Part shown: piece after piece, positions 33,734 through 42,416 of the stretch
Numbering within the stretch: the stretch's first letter is position 1
How the letters are laid out: each line of letters opens with the position of its first letter
Origin: Brevibacterium sp. XM4083
Lineage (GTDB): Bacteria; Actinomycetota; Actinomycetes; Actinomycetales; Brevibacteriaceae
DNA length: 64,000 nucleotides
Direction of reading: 5' to 3'
Assembly (NCBI RefSeq): GCF_006489205.2
Contig: NZ_VFYR02000005.1
Span: 62,001-126,000 of the forward strand
The notes under the pieces: generated by a model
What the model was told of the DNA's origin: nothing
The model's database searches: none
The model's input: the letters and a program-made list of their open reading frames with translations, nothing else
Program-made: the position numbers and the translations under genes

Positions 33734-34741
33734 ATGCACACCGCCACGGATCCGCGCAGCGCCATGTCCGACCCACCACCGGCCGCGGCCACGACCACCT
33801 GGGAATCCGCACGTCAGCTCTTCGGTCTCGACGGCGACCTGCAGGTGCCGAGGCTGGCCGGCGAGGACAGCCTCGTCCCGGACATCGATCCGAACTACCG
33901 CTTCGACCCGGAGGTGACCAGAGCCATTCTCGCGGGGTTCACCCACAATTCGCGCGTCCTCATCCAGGGTCTGCACGGCACGGGAAAGTCCACGCACATC
34001 GAGCAGGTCGCGGCACGCCTCAACTGGCCGGTCATGCGGATCAACCTCGACGGTCAGATCTCCCGCACCGATCTCGTCGGCAAGGACCAGGTCGTCATCG
34101 AAGACGGCCATCCGCGCACCCGCTTCGAAGACGGAATCGTTCCGTTCGCCCTCGGCCGACCGATGGCGCTGATCTTCGACGAGTACGACGCAGGCCGGCC
34201 CGAGGTCATGTTCATCATCCAGCGGCTGCTCGAGCGGGAGGGCCTCTTCACGCTCACCGAACAGAACCGCGTCATCCGTCCGCACCCCCAGTTCCGTCTC
34301 TTCGCGACGGCGAACACCGTCGGATTGGGCAACCTCAACGGTCTCTACAGCGGGGTCAAGCGACTCAACCAGGCCCAGCTGGACAGATGGGGCATCGTCG
34401 CGAAGCTCGACTATCTGACGCCGCAGCGTGAGTTCGACGTCGTCACCGGCCAGGTGCCGGGATTCGTCGAGCGGTTCGGGAGGGAAACGGCGGAGACCAT
34501 GGTCTCGGTGGCGAACATGACCCGCACGGGCTTCGCCGCCGGGGATCTCTCCGCTCTCATGTCTCCGCGCACCGTCATCTCCTGGGCGCAGAATGCGCTG
34601 ATCTTCAATGACGTCGAACTCGCCTTCAAGTTCTCCTTCGCCAACCGCTGCGACCCGTCTGAACACGTCCTGCTCGGCGAATTCCTCCAACGCGGCTTCG
34701 GCACCGATCCCGCCGTGCTGACCTCGCTGTCGGTGGACTGA
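33734..34741 (+). CDS. CobS-like AAA+ ATPase (MoxR group)
   Basis: A 335-aa AAA+ protein closely similar in plan to CobS, the ATPase subunit of aerobic cobaltochelatase. Walker A is GLHGTGKST at 79-87 and Walker B LIFDEYDAG near 146-154. MRINLDGQISRTDLVGKDQVV, PHPQFRLFATANTVGLGN and GLYSGVKRLNQAQLDRW are CobS-typical. The ATG has AAGGGAG upstream. One base separates its stop from the GTG of the CobT-like gene. No CobN large subunit, no other cobalamin gene and no known metal chelatase lies in the window, so cobalt insertion into B12 is not supported. An AAA+/VWA pair acting as a chaperone or activator for another enzyme is the alternative. Confidence 0.85.
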   Translation: MHTATDPRSAMSDPPPAAATTTWESARQLFGLDGDLQVPRLAGEDSLVPDIDPNYRFDPEVTRAILAGFTHNSRVLIQGLHGTGKSTHIEQVAARLNWPVMRINLDGQISRTDLVGKDQVVIEDGHPRTRFEDGIVPFALGRPMALIFDEYDAGRPEVMFIIQRLLEREGLFTLTEQNRVIRPHPQFRLFATANTVGLGNLNGLYSGVKRLNQAQLDRWGIVAKLDYLTPQREFDVVTGQVPGFVERFGRETAETMVSVANMTRTGFAAGDLSALMSPRTVISWAQNALIFNDVELAFKFSFANRCDPSEHVLLGEFLQRGFGTDPAVLTSLSVD

Positions 34742-34742
34742 G

Positions 34743-36506
34743 GTGGACCCGTCGACCCGACCGCGAGTCGCGTCGGGAAACCGCGACGACGCCGCCCGAT
34801 CCCGTTCGCGGAGCGCCGACGAGCAGCGACGCATCGACCGGACACTGGCAGGTGTGATGCGGGCACTGTCGGGAGACCCCGACCTCGACCGCTGGGGCGC
34901 CCGTCCCATCGGCGCCCACGGGAGACTTCCTCTCAACGCGCCGCATCTCTATCCCTCGGTGGCCGATGCCGGCCTCTCGTCCCTGCGCGGAGCCGCCGAT
35001 GCGATGGCGCTGCGGATGCGGCACAGCGACCTCGGCGAGCACAGGTCAGCCCTTCCTGACTCGACGGCAGAACGGCTCGTCGTCGAGGTCCTCGAGCAGT
35101 TCCGGTGCGAGGCCCTGGCGGACCTGCCCGGGGTGCGACAGAATCTCGCGCAGCGCCACACCGAGTGGTGCCGGGAGTTCCTCGGTTCGCGGCTGCACGA
35201 GACCCACCAGGGGATCCTCCTGCTCACGATCACGGTGGTCGCGCGCTCGACGCTCACCGGAGAGCCGATCAGCGAGGACTGCGTCGACCTCGTCGAGGCG
35301 ACGCGAGCGGATCTCGCCGCCGACATGGGTGGGCTCCTGGTCCGCCTGCGACGGACTCGGACGTCCCAATCGGCGTTCCTTCCCGCCGCACTCGACTTCG
35401 CCGCCTTCGTGGCGGCGCGCATGGCCGAGAACGAGGAGCAGTGGGGCCAGGGCGTCCGACCGCGCCGCGGGGTCACCGCGTCGGCGTTCTCGCTCGTTCT
35501 CGATGTCTCCGAGAGCCCCTTCGCCGCCCCCGGCGGGTCGTCGGAGTCGCCGGGAACGGCCGGTCGCGGCTACGCGATCTGGGACGCGAGCTTCGACACC
35601 ACGCGTCACATCGCCGAGGTCGTCCGCCCGGCTCAGCTGCGTGATCTGCGTCGGCAGCTCGATGAGCAGACGCAGGACCGGCGAGCTCCGGTGGCGCCGA
35701 TCATCAGTCGACTCCAGCCCGTCGTCGCCGCTCCGGTCGAGGTCTGCGATCTGGAGGACGGAGAATCCGGCGTCCTCGATCCGCGCCGACTCTCCCGTCT
35801 CATCACCTCACCGGGGGAGCGCCGTGTCTTCAGGGATGTGACGACGACAGGTCAGCCGGACACTGCGGTGGCGTTCCTGCTCGACTGCTCGGGGTCGATG
35901 AAGCCCCACGCCGCCGGAATCGCCGCACTTCTCGATGGTCTCGTCACCGCCCTCGATCGTCTCGACGTCGTCACCGAAGTCCTCGGCTTCACCACCGGTG
36001 CGTGGAACGGCGGACGACCGAAGACGTCCTGGCAGAGGTCCGGTTCGCCGCCAGGCATCGGTCGACTCAATGAGATCGACCACCTCGTCTTCAAGGATTC
36101 CGCCACCACCGCCCGCCGGGCTCGCTTCGATCTGGCCGGCGTGCTCAAGCTCTCGCTGTACCGGGAGGGCGTCGACGGGGAAGCGGTGCGCTGGGCGCTC
36201 ACGCGCCTCGACCGGGTCGGTGCCGCGCGCACCGTGCTCGTCGTCGTCAGCGACGGCAGTCCGGCAGACGGGGCGACCGCGGAGGCCAACGACGAGGACT
36301 ATCTGGCGCGGGACCTCGTTGCGACGATCACGGCCGAAGCGCGTCCGGACCGTCACCTCATCGGAGTCGGCCTCGGATGCGACGTCTCCGATTTCTACCA
36401 GTCGGCGATCGCTCTCGACCCGGAGACGCTGGGCGATCGCGCCTCGACCCGCGCGGTCGTCGAGGCTCTGCGAACCGCGCTGGGACGTCACGGCGGTCAT
36501 GTCTGA
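34743..36506 (+). CDS. CobT-like VWA-domain protein (partner of the CobS-like ATPase)
   Basis: A 587-aa soluble protein. The N-terminal half (residues 1-330) is helical with Arg-rich stretches. The C-terminal von Willebrand A domain has the complete MIDAS start DCSGSM at 381-386 and CobT-type motifs EVLGFTTGAWNGG, GRLNEIDHLV, VSDGSPADGATAEAND and LIGVGLGCDVSDFY. The acidic middle region of classical CobT is weak here. It begins with GTG one base after the ATPase stop, so the pair is translationally coupled. In known AAA+/VWA pairs (CobST, NorQD, CbbQO, RavA-ViaA) the VWA protein recruits the ATPase to its client enzyme. The client here is unknown; Xsc or a metal enzyme of the cluster is a guess. 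Confidence 0.83.
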   Translation: MDPSTRPRVASGNRDDAARSRSRSADEQRRIDRTLAGVMRALSGDPDLDRWGARPIGAHGRLPLNAPHLYPSVADAGLSSLRGAADAMALRMRHSDLGEHRSALPDSTAERLVVEVLEQFRCEALADLPGVRQNLAQRHTEWCREFLGSRLHETHQGILLLTITVVARSTLTGEPISEDCVDLVEATRADLAADMGGLLVRLRRTRTSQSAFLPAALDFAAFVAARMAENEEQWGQGVRPRRGVTASAFSLVLDVSESPFAAPGGSSESPGTAGRGYAIWDASFDTTRHIAEVVRPAQLRDLRRQLDEQTQDRRAPVAPIISRLQPVVAAPVEVCDLEDGESGVLDPRRLSRLITSPGERRVFRDVTTTGQPDTAVAFLLDCSGSMKPHAAGIAALLDGLVTALDRLDVVTEVLGFTTGAWNGGRPKTSWQRSGSPPGIGRLNEIDHLVFKDSATTARRARFDLAGVLKLSLYREGVDGEAVRWALTRLDRVGAARTVLVVVSDGSPADGATAEANDEDYLARDLVATITAEARPDRHLIGVGLGCDVSDFYQSAIALDPETLGDRASTRAVVEALRTALGRHGGHV

Positions 36507-36567
36507 GCGTGACCGGTTGCTCAGACATCATCGCCGTGGCGCTCGGACTTTCAGCCCGCGAGCATTC

Positions 36568-38160
36568 TCATCCCTCGCGTGACGTCCTGTCATCGGCCTG
36601 CGGCAGTGCGCCCTCACGGCGCAGCTCCGCGCGTTCTCTGAAGCGGGTCGGCGCCGGACGCTCGCTTCCGAGGACGAGCATGTCGACCTGAGCGTCCGTG
36701 AGGCGGCGGTTGTGCCTGATCCGGGAGACGAAGAAGACGATGCCGATGACGATCCAGACGGCCAGAGCGATGAGGGACTCTTTGCCCAGTGCTCCGGGCG
36801 AACCCGGAATGAGGAGCAGGCACATGAAGAAGATTGCAATGACGGCACCGAGACCGCTGAGGACCTTCTTCACCGTCGAATAGGTGCCCGGCAGGGCATC
36901 CGCGGCCGGAGTTTCACTGCTGGGACGGAAGATGCGGAAGGCGCACAGGCAGGTGTAGAGGTAGGCGATCGTCACGCCGATCGAGGACATGTCGACGACC
37001 CACGTCAGTGCGGCACGGCCGAACCATGGGCTGATGAGGCAGATGAGCATGACGGCGAGGATCCCGATGTGCGGGGTCTTGTACTTCGGGTGGAGACGGG
37101 CGAAGACCGGCGGAATCATCTGTGCCCGGCCCATGGCGAGCAGGATGCGACTGGCGGAGACGTAGAAGCCGTTGAGGCCGGTGCTCACCCCCATCGTGAT
37201 GGCCACGGCCAGCAGGAACAGGCCGGAGCCGCCCATGATTCCGGTGACCGCCTCGGCGGTGCCCCACGCCGATCCGGACGTCGCGAGCTCCTGCCACGGT
37301 TCGGCGACCGCCACGGCGAAGACCATCGCCATGTAGAGGGCCGCGGCGGCGAGGATGGCGAGGATGATCAGCCGCATCGCCTTGCTCGGGGAGAAGTCGA
37401 ACTCCTCTGCGGCTTGGGGGACATTGTCGAATCCGATGAAGGCCCACGGGGCGATGGCGACGATGGCGAAGATCGCCGCCGACGGGTCGACGCCGTCGGG
37501 CAGACTCGGCGACATGTTCGCCATGACGGAGATCGGACTCGCGAGCACGGCGATGAGGATCGCGGCGACGGCGACCATCATGATCACGCAGGCCCAGAAC
37601 TGGATGCGGCCGGAGATCGCACTGCCGCGGATGTTGAGCAGGGCGAACACGATGAGCGCGGTGATTGAGATGAGGACCTCCGGCAGGTAGACGTCCCATC
37701 CGGCGACCGTGTAGAGATATCCGGTTTCGATGATCGAGGGCATGAGCGTGCGGAAGAGGAGCGCGAGCGCCGAGGCATTGAGGGCGACGATGCAGATGTA
37801 GCCCAAGGTGAGGAACCACCCTGCGAAGAACGCCTGCACGCGACCGAAGCCGATGAGCGCGTAGGCGAGCTCACCACCGGACACAGGAAAGGTGCGGATG
37901 AGGAAGCCGTAGCTGACCGCGATGACGATCATCAGTGCTGCGCCGATGCCGAAACCCGTGAGCACGCCCAGTGGTCCGCCCGTGGCGAGCCAGTCCGTGG
38001 GAAGGATGAATGCTCCCCACCCGACCGCCGAGCCGAGGGCGATGGCGAAGACCCATTGCGGTTTGAGCGTCTTCGCAAGTCTTTCAGGCTGATTGTGGTC
38101 GTGGTGTGCGGTCATGGCTGGGGCTGTCTGTGGGGTCGAATGCTCTGTTGACTCGGACAT
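36568..38160 (-). CDS. APC-family amino-acid/polyamine-type permease
   Basis: A 530-aa membrane protein with about 12 transmembrane helices of the amino acid-polyamine-organocation family. Typical stretches are WVFAIALGSAVGWGAFILP in TM1, TFPVSGGELAYALIGFGRVQAFFAGWFLTLGY in TM2-TM3 (residues 69-105) and PWAFIGFDNVPQAAEEFDF near residue 245. The C-terminus is charged and cytoplasmic. AAGAGG precedes the ATG and the gene starts 16 nt after the pta stop, so tpa, pta and this permease form one operon. That makes it the best candidate for the taurine or related amino-sulfonate importer in the island, in place of the ABC or TRAP systems found elsewhere (inference). Confidence 0.88.
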   Translation of the reverse strand: MSESTEHSTPQTAPAMTAHHDHNQPERLAKTLKPQWVFAIALGSAVGWGAFILPTDWLATGGPLGVLTGFGIGAALMIVIAVSYGFLIRTFPVSGGELAYALIGFGRVQAFFAGWFLTLGYICIVALNASALALLFRTLMPSIIETGYLYTVAGWDVYLPEVLISITALIVFALLNIRGSAISGRIQFWACVIMMVAVAAILIAVLASPISVMANMSPSLPDGVDPSAAIFAIVAIAPWAFIGFDNVPQAAEEFDFSPSKAMRLIILAILAAAALYMAMVFAVAVAEPWQELATSGSAWGTAEAVTGIMGGSGLFLLAVAITMGVSTGLNGFYVSASRILLAMGRAQMIPPVFARLHPKYKTPHIGILAVMLICLISPWFGRAALTWVVDMSSIGVTIAYLYTCLCAFRIFRPSSETPAADALPGTYSTVKKVLSGLGAVIAIFFMCLLLIPGSPGALGKESLIALAVWIVIGIVFFVSRIRHNRRLTDAQVDMLVLGSERPAPTRFRERAELRREGALPQADDRTSREG

Positions 38161-38176
38161 GGAACCTCTTCTTCAA

Positions 38177-39346
38177 TCACGAACGTGTGATCGTTCGGCG
38201 CGGTGAATGGGGGCGCTGAGGGCGGGTGCCCGTGGCGCCGGTGCGCCGCGCGGCCGCACGTTGAGTGGGATCTGCGCCGGAGTGCCGGTTGCGGCTCTGC
38301 GTCGTCAGATGCTGGAGGGCGGTGATGAGGGCGACATTGACGATGTCGGCTGCGCTGGCCCCGCGCGAAAGGTCGTTGACAGGCGAAGACAGGCCCTGGA
38401 GCAGTGGCCCGAAGGCCTGTGCATGGGCGAGGCGCTCAGCGATCTTGTAGCCGATGTTGCCGGCGGCGAGATTGGGGAAGATGAGCACATTGGCGTGCCC
38501 CGCCACGGTCGAATCGGGTGCCTTGGCGCGCGCCACGGAGTCGATCAGGGCAGCGTCGAACTGGAGCTCCCCGTCGACTTCGAGCTCGGGGTGATCTGCG
38601 CTCAGGGCGGCTGTCGCCGAGCGGATGATCTCGAGGTCGGGGTGATCGGCTGAGCCGGCGGTGGAGAACGAGAGCATCGCCACCGCCGGCGACTCCCCGG
38701 TGATCGAGGTGAAGGTGTCCGCGGTGGCGCGGGCGATCGCGGCGAGCTCGGCGGCATCCGGGTTCGGCACCACGGCGCAGTCGCCGAACCCGAGATACCG
38801 GCCGTCAGCGAGCTTCATGAGAAACGACGAGCTGAGCAGTGCGGTGCCCGGAGCCAGACCGAGGATCCGCAGCGCAGCGCGGATGACGTCGGCAGTGGGG
38901 CGAGTCGCACCGGCGACGACGACGTCCCCGATGCCGGCCTCGACGGCGGCCATTCCCAGGTGGACGGGATCGCTCAACCAGGTGTCGGCCGCTTCCGCAT
39001 GTCGTCCCACCGCCTTCGCTCGGATGATGCCGCCGGCCGCGCCGTGGGCGAGGTCGGCCGCATCGATCGACGGGAGGTCCCGCCGACTCCGGCCGCCCTC
39101 CGCGCTGAGTGAGCAGACCGTGCTCGCATCGCCGACGAGCATGGGAGCCAAACCGAGGTCAGCGAGCACACCGGCCGCACGCACCACCCGTTCATCGTCT
39201 CCCTCGGGGAGGATGATCCGGGGTGCAGGTAGCCCCGCGCCCTCCTCGCACACTCGTGAGACGAGCAGATCGTCGATGCCGTCCGGCGTCGCAGTCGGCT
39301 TCCCGGCGAGGTCGGGCGCGGCGTCTGCGACCGGTGAGCTGCTCAT
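38177..39346 (-). CDS. pta: phosphate acetyltransferase
   Basis: Cytosolic enzyme interconverting acetyl phosphate and acetyl-CoA; in sulfonate dissimilation it converts the acetyl phosphate made by Xsc. The 389-aa short-type protein shows the PTA_PTB pattern: RIILPEGDDERVVRAA near residues 43-58, GMAAVEAGIGDVVVAGATRPTADVIRAAL, FLMKLADGRYLGFGDCAVVPNPDA, and NVLIFPNLAAGNIGYKIAERL, LLQGLSSPVNDLSRGASAADIVNVALITALQ. After this normal end the frame continues for about 43 residues rich in Arg, Thr and Pro that look unlike the family. It starts 7 nt after tpa, with GAGG inside the tpa end, and is followed 16 nt later by the permease gene. Confidence 0.93.
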   Translation of the reverse strand: MSSSPVADAAPDLAGKPTATPDGIDDLLVSRVCEEGAGLPAPRIILPEGDDERVVRAAGVLADLGLAPMLVGDASTVCSLSAEGGRSRRDLPSIDAADLAHGAAGGIIRAKAVGRHAEAADTWLSDPVHLGMAAVEAGIGDVVVAGATRPTADVIRAALRILGLAPGTALLSSSFLMKLADGRYLGFGDCAVVPNPDAAELAAIARATADTFTSITGESPAVAMLSFSTAGSADHPDLEIIRSATAALSADHPELEVDGELQFDAALIDSVARAKAPDSTVAGHANVLIFPNLAAGNIGYKIAERLAHAQAFGPLLQGLSSPVNDLSRGASAADIVNVALITALQHLTTQSRNRHSGADPTQRAAARRTGATGTRPQRPHSPRRTITRS

Positions 39347-39353
39347 CGCTGCC

Positions 39354-40742
39354 TCAGACGGTGGTGAGCAGCGAGGCGCCGAGGTGGGCGTCGACTGAGC
39401 TCATGACGTGATCGACCTTCGTGAGCAGGTCGTCGAGGACGTCCTGGTCGGCGGTCAGCGGCGGTGAGAGCACGAGCATCGTCGCCCCGCGGTTGTCGGG
39501 CCGCGTGATGAGCTGAACCTCTCTCATCGCCGCGGGGATCACCTCGGTGAGAACGGTCTTCGACTCCTCCGGGGTGAGTTCGCGACCGGTCTCCCGATCA
39601 CCCATCATCTCGATGGCATAGAAGAATCCGGCCCCCCGATACTCCCTGATGCTGCGATGATCGTCGACGATCCGGTCGAGGCCGTTCTGGAAGTAGGGTT
39701 CGAGGCTGCGGACGTTGCCGAGCACGTTCTCGTTCTCGACGGCCGTCAGATTCGCCACGGCGACCGCGGTGCTCACCGGATGCCCGCCCCAGGTGGCGCC
39801 GTGCGTGAACAGGCCCGCCTGCGGTGAGGCCAGCACTTCTTCTGCCAGCGGTTTGCGGATGATGACGCCGCCCAAGGGCGCATAGCCGGAGGTGGAGCCC
39901 TTGGCGAAGGTGATGAGATCGGGGACGACGTCGAACTTGATCGAACCGAACCACTCGCCGAGGCGTCCGAATCCGGTGATCACTTCGTCGGCGACGAGAA
40001 GGATCCCGTGCTCGTCACAGATCCTGCGAAGCTCCTGCCAGTAGCCGTCAGGAGGAACGAGAGCACCGCGGGAGTTCTGCACAGGCTCGGCGAAGAGCGC
40101 TGCGAAGGTGTCCCCGCCCTCGGCGGCGATGAGCTCGCGGATGGCGCGGATCGAGGGAAGATCCGCAGCCGTGCCGCCTTCGGGGATCGTCTCCCCGAGG
40201 GTGTTGGGGACGTGGAAGACGCCCGGCATGAGATCGCCGAAGGGTGCCTTGTAGGCCGGAATCCCCGTCACGGCGAGGGCCCCGAGAGTGGTCCCGTGGT
40301 ACGCCATGTCGCGGGCGATGATCTTCGTGCGCTGCGGTTCGCCCTGCGCGACGTGGTACTGGCGTGCGAACTTCACGGCGGATTCGACGGCTTCGGACCC
40401 GGAGTTGACGAAGAACACGGTCTCCAGGTCGCCCGGTGCGTGCTCGGCGATGAAGGTCGCCGCGTCGATGGCTGCTGGGTGGGCTGAGCCCCAGTTCGTC
40501 CAGTAGGCGAGTCGGCTCATCTGCTCGAAAGCGGCCTGTGGGATGTCCGCGCGCCCGTGTCCGATGTTGACGCAGAATAGGCCGGCCAGGCCGTCGAGGT
40601 AGCGGTCGCCGTTCTCGTCGGTGAGATAGCTTCCCTCACCGCCGACGATGATCGGCAGACTGTCGTCGTTCCACACCTTCCCGGTGGTGAAGTGAGGGAA
40701 CAGGTGCTTCTGTGCACGGCTTCTCATATCCGAGTTCGTCAC
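39354..40742 (-). CDS. tpa: taurine--pyruvate aminotransferase
   Basis: Class III PLP-dependent transaminase (462 aa) that should convert taurine and pyruvate to sulfoacetaldehyde and alanine. PLP-binding features are NSGSEAVE near 113-120, ARDMAYHGTT near 143-152, the LVADEVITGFGRLGEWF segment, and the Schiff-base lysine K281 in LITFAKGSTSGYAPLGG. Sequence alone does not separate taurine from other omega-amine substrates; the choice rests on the operon with pta, the neighbouring xsc and the TauR-like gene upstream. Start chosen as GTG 40742, which has GGAGAG 4-5 nt upstream; ATG 40727 lacks a ribosome-binding site. Confidence 0.87.
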   Translation of the reverse strand: MTNSDMRSRAQKHLFPHFTTGKVWNDDSLPIIVGGEGSYLTDENGDRYLDGLAGLFCVNIGHGRADIPQAAFEQMSRLAYWTNWGSAHPAAIDAATFIAEHAPGDLETVFFVNSGSEAVESAVKFARQYHVAQGEPQRTKIIARDMAYHGTTLGALAVTGIPAYKAPFGDLMPGVFHVPNTLGETIPEGGTAADLPSIRAIRELIAAEGGDTFAALFAEPVQNSRGALVPPDGYWQELRRICDEHGILLVADEVITGFGRLGEWFGSIKFDVVPDLITFAKGSTSGYAPLGGVIIRKPLAEEVLASPQAGLFTHGATWGGHPVSTAVAVANLTAVENENVLGNVRSLEPYFQNGLDRIVDDHRSIREYRGAGFFYAIEMMGDRETGRELTPEESKTVLTEVIPAAMREVQLITRPDNRGATMLVLSPPLTADQDVLDDLLTKVDHVMSSVDAHLGASLLTTV

Positions 40743-40813
40743 GCGACTCTCCAATCCTGCAGTCGTGGCCGTCACGACGTTGTGCACGGCCGAGATCACC
40801 GATGGAAGTGATC

Positions 40814-40881
40814 CTGGTCTCACTCTGGTTCCGACGGGCGCGCGGCTGAAGTCCCAATCCGGTGGCATTTCTTTGGTACCA
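40814..40881 (-). promoter_or_regulatory. repeat-containing control region of the tpa operon, candidate TauR site
   Basis: CTGGT occurs at 40814 and 40825, two direct copies 11 bp apart, and TGGTACCA at 40874-40881 is a perfect 8-bp palindrome. All lie between the MocR-type regulator and tpa, where MocR regulators normally bind to direct repeats upstream of their target. Confidence 0.4.
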
Positions 40882-40897
40882 GCTGGGAGGAAGCATC

Positions 40898-42415
40898 TCA
40901 GCTGGTCAGAGGACTGCCGAGCAGGGATTCGAGCGCGATTCTCAACTCCTTGACACCGGAGGGGATTGCGTCGAGTCCGATGACGGAGAAGCCGAGGCGG
41001 AAATGGTTGCGCGAGCGTTGCGGTTCGAGGAAGTATGCGTCACCGCCTTCGATGACGACCCCTCGCCGCAGGCATTCGGCGGTCAGCTCGCGGGCGTCGA
41101 GTTCGGGCGGACCGGCGATCCATACGCTCACCCCGCCGGCCGGGAAGGGGATCGTCCACCGCAGTTCGGCTGTCAGCGCCTCGGTGAGGCACAGCCATTT
41201 CTGCCGCAGATGATTGCGGCGGCGAACGACGGTGCGCTGATACTGCCCGGATTCGATGAGCAGACCCATGGCGCGCTGCGTGTGCCCGGAGACGTGGCGG
41301 ATGGAATAGCGGCGGTGGGTGCGCAGCCGTCGAATGAGCCCGGCATCGGCGACGATGTATCCCAGCCGCAGACCGGGGGCGAGGAACTTGGAGAACGACC
41401 CGAGGTAGATGACATGATCGGACCCCGACAGTGCTTTGAGTGCAGGGGTGGGCTTGCCACGGTAGCGGAACTCCGAATCGTAGTCGTCCTCGATGATGAG
41501 CGAGTCGGCGGCGCGTGTCTGCGCGAGGAGCTGTCGCCGCCGTGCTGAGTCGAGGGTGACATTGCTCGGGCAGTGATGGCTGGGTGTGACGTAGAGGAGA
41601 TCGGGCGGGCTGTCGGGAACGACCATTCCACGGCGGTCGACGGGGATGCCCTCGAGGCTCCCTCCCATCCGGGCGAAGGAGTGCTTGGCATCTGGGTATC
41701 CGGGATCTTCGACTCCGACGCGCATTCCGGGGCGGACGAGCATCTGCGCGAGAAGGTCGAGACCCTGTTGCGAGCCGGCGGTGATGAGGACGTTCTCCGC
41801 GCCGACGTGAATGCCGCGCGCCGGCAGGATTCGCTGACACAGCATGTCGACGAGCATCGGATCGTCCTCGTCGACGGCGTCGCGCACGGAGTGCCAGAGA
41901 TGTTCGGGGTCCATCGCGGTGCGCAGCACCTTCGCCCAGGCGAGGCGGGGAAACTCCTCGGGATCGATCTGGCCCGCCACGAAGGGGTACGGACGGGAGC
42001 GCCAGTCTTTGGGCTTGACGATCTCCGGCAGTGCGGCGTCCGCCCCCACGCGCACCTTTGCGGCCCAGTCGATCGTCTCCGCTCGATCCGGCACTCGCTC
42101 AGTCGTCTCCGTCTCTCCCTCGACGAGCTCGCGATTGACGAAGTGGCCGCTGCGCGAGCGGGCTTCGACGAGTCCGCTGGCGACGAGTTCCTGGATCGCC
42201 GCGTTGACGGTGTTGCGTGAGACTCCGATCTCGCGAGCCAGCGTCCGGGAGGACGGCAGGGGGGTGTCGAGGTTGAACGCTCCGGACATGATCTGATGCT
42301 CGAGGGCTTTCCGCAACTGCCGGTACAGGGGTTCATCGGCAGCGGCGCTGATCTCGATCGGCGATCGGATCTCGGTCCGGCGACGGTCGTGCTGATCGTC
42401 GGATTTCGCGCTCAT
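40898..42415 (-). CDS. tauR: MocR/GntR-family PLP-dependent regulator (TauR-like)
   Basis: A 505-aa fusion of a GntR winged helix-turn-helix (residues 28-97: LYRQLRKALEHQIMSGAFNLDTPLPSSRTLAREIGVSRNTVNAAIQELVASGLV region) and an aminotransferase-like fold I domain (residues 135-500). The latter keeps ITAGSQQGLDLLAQ, IIEDDYDSEFRY and the PLP-lysine region YLGSFSKFLAPGLRLGY. TauR proteins are activators of taurine genes, sensing substrate through PLP. Its position directly upstream of tpa, with direct repeats in the gap, makes this assignment likely; other MocR regulators (GabR, PdxR) look alike. The ATG follows the universal stress protein stop by one base, so it is translated with that gene. 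Confidence 0.83.
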   Translation of the reverse strand: MSAKSDDQHDRRRTEIRSPIEISAAADEPLYRQLRKALEHQIMSGAFNLDTPLPSSRTLAREIGVSRNTVNAAIQELVASGLVEARSRSGHFVNRELVEGETETTERVPDRAETIDWAAKVRVGADAALPEIVKPKDWRSRPYPFVAGQIDPEEFPRLAWAKVLRTAMDPEHLWHSVRDAVDEDDPMLVDMLCQRILPARGIHVGAENVLITAGSQQGLDLLAQMLVRPGMRVGVEDPGYPDAKHSFARMGGSLEGIPVDRRGMVVPDSPPDLLYVTPSHHCPSNVTLDSARRRQLLAQTRAADSLIIEDDYDSEFRYRGKPTPALKALSGSDHVIYLGSFSKFLAPGLRLGYIVADAGLIRRLRTHRRYSIRHVSGHTQRAMGLLIESGQYQRTVVRRRNHLRQKWLCLTEALTAELRWTIPFPAGGVSVWIAGPPELDARELTAECLRRGVVIEGGDAYFLEPQRSRNHFRLGFSVIGLDAIPSGVKELRIALESLLGSPLTS

Positions 42416-42416
42416 C

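Noticed and set aside
33734-36506. Assignment of the AAA+/VWA pair to cobalamin biosynthesis (cobS, cobT)
   Set aside because: Sequence similarity is real but no cobN or any corrin gene is present, so I gave no gene symbols and no B12 function.
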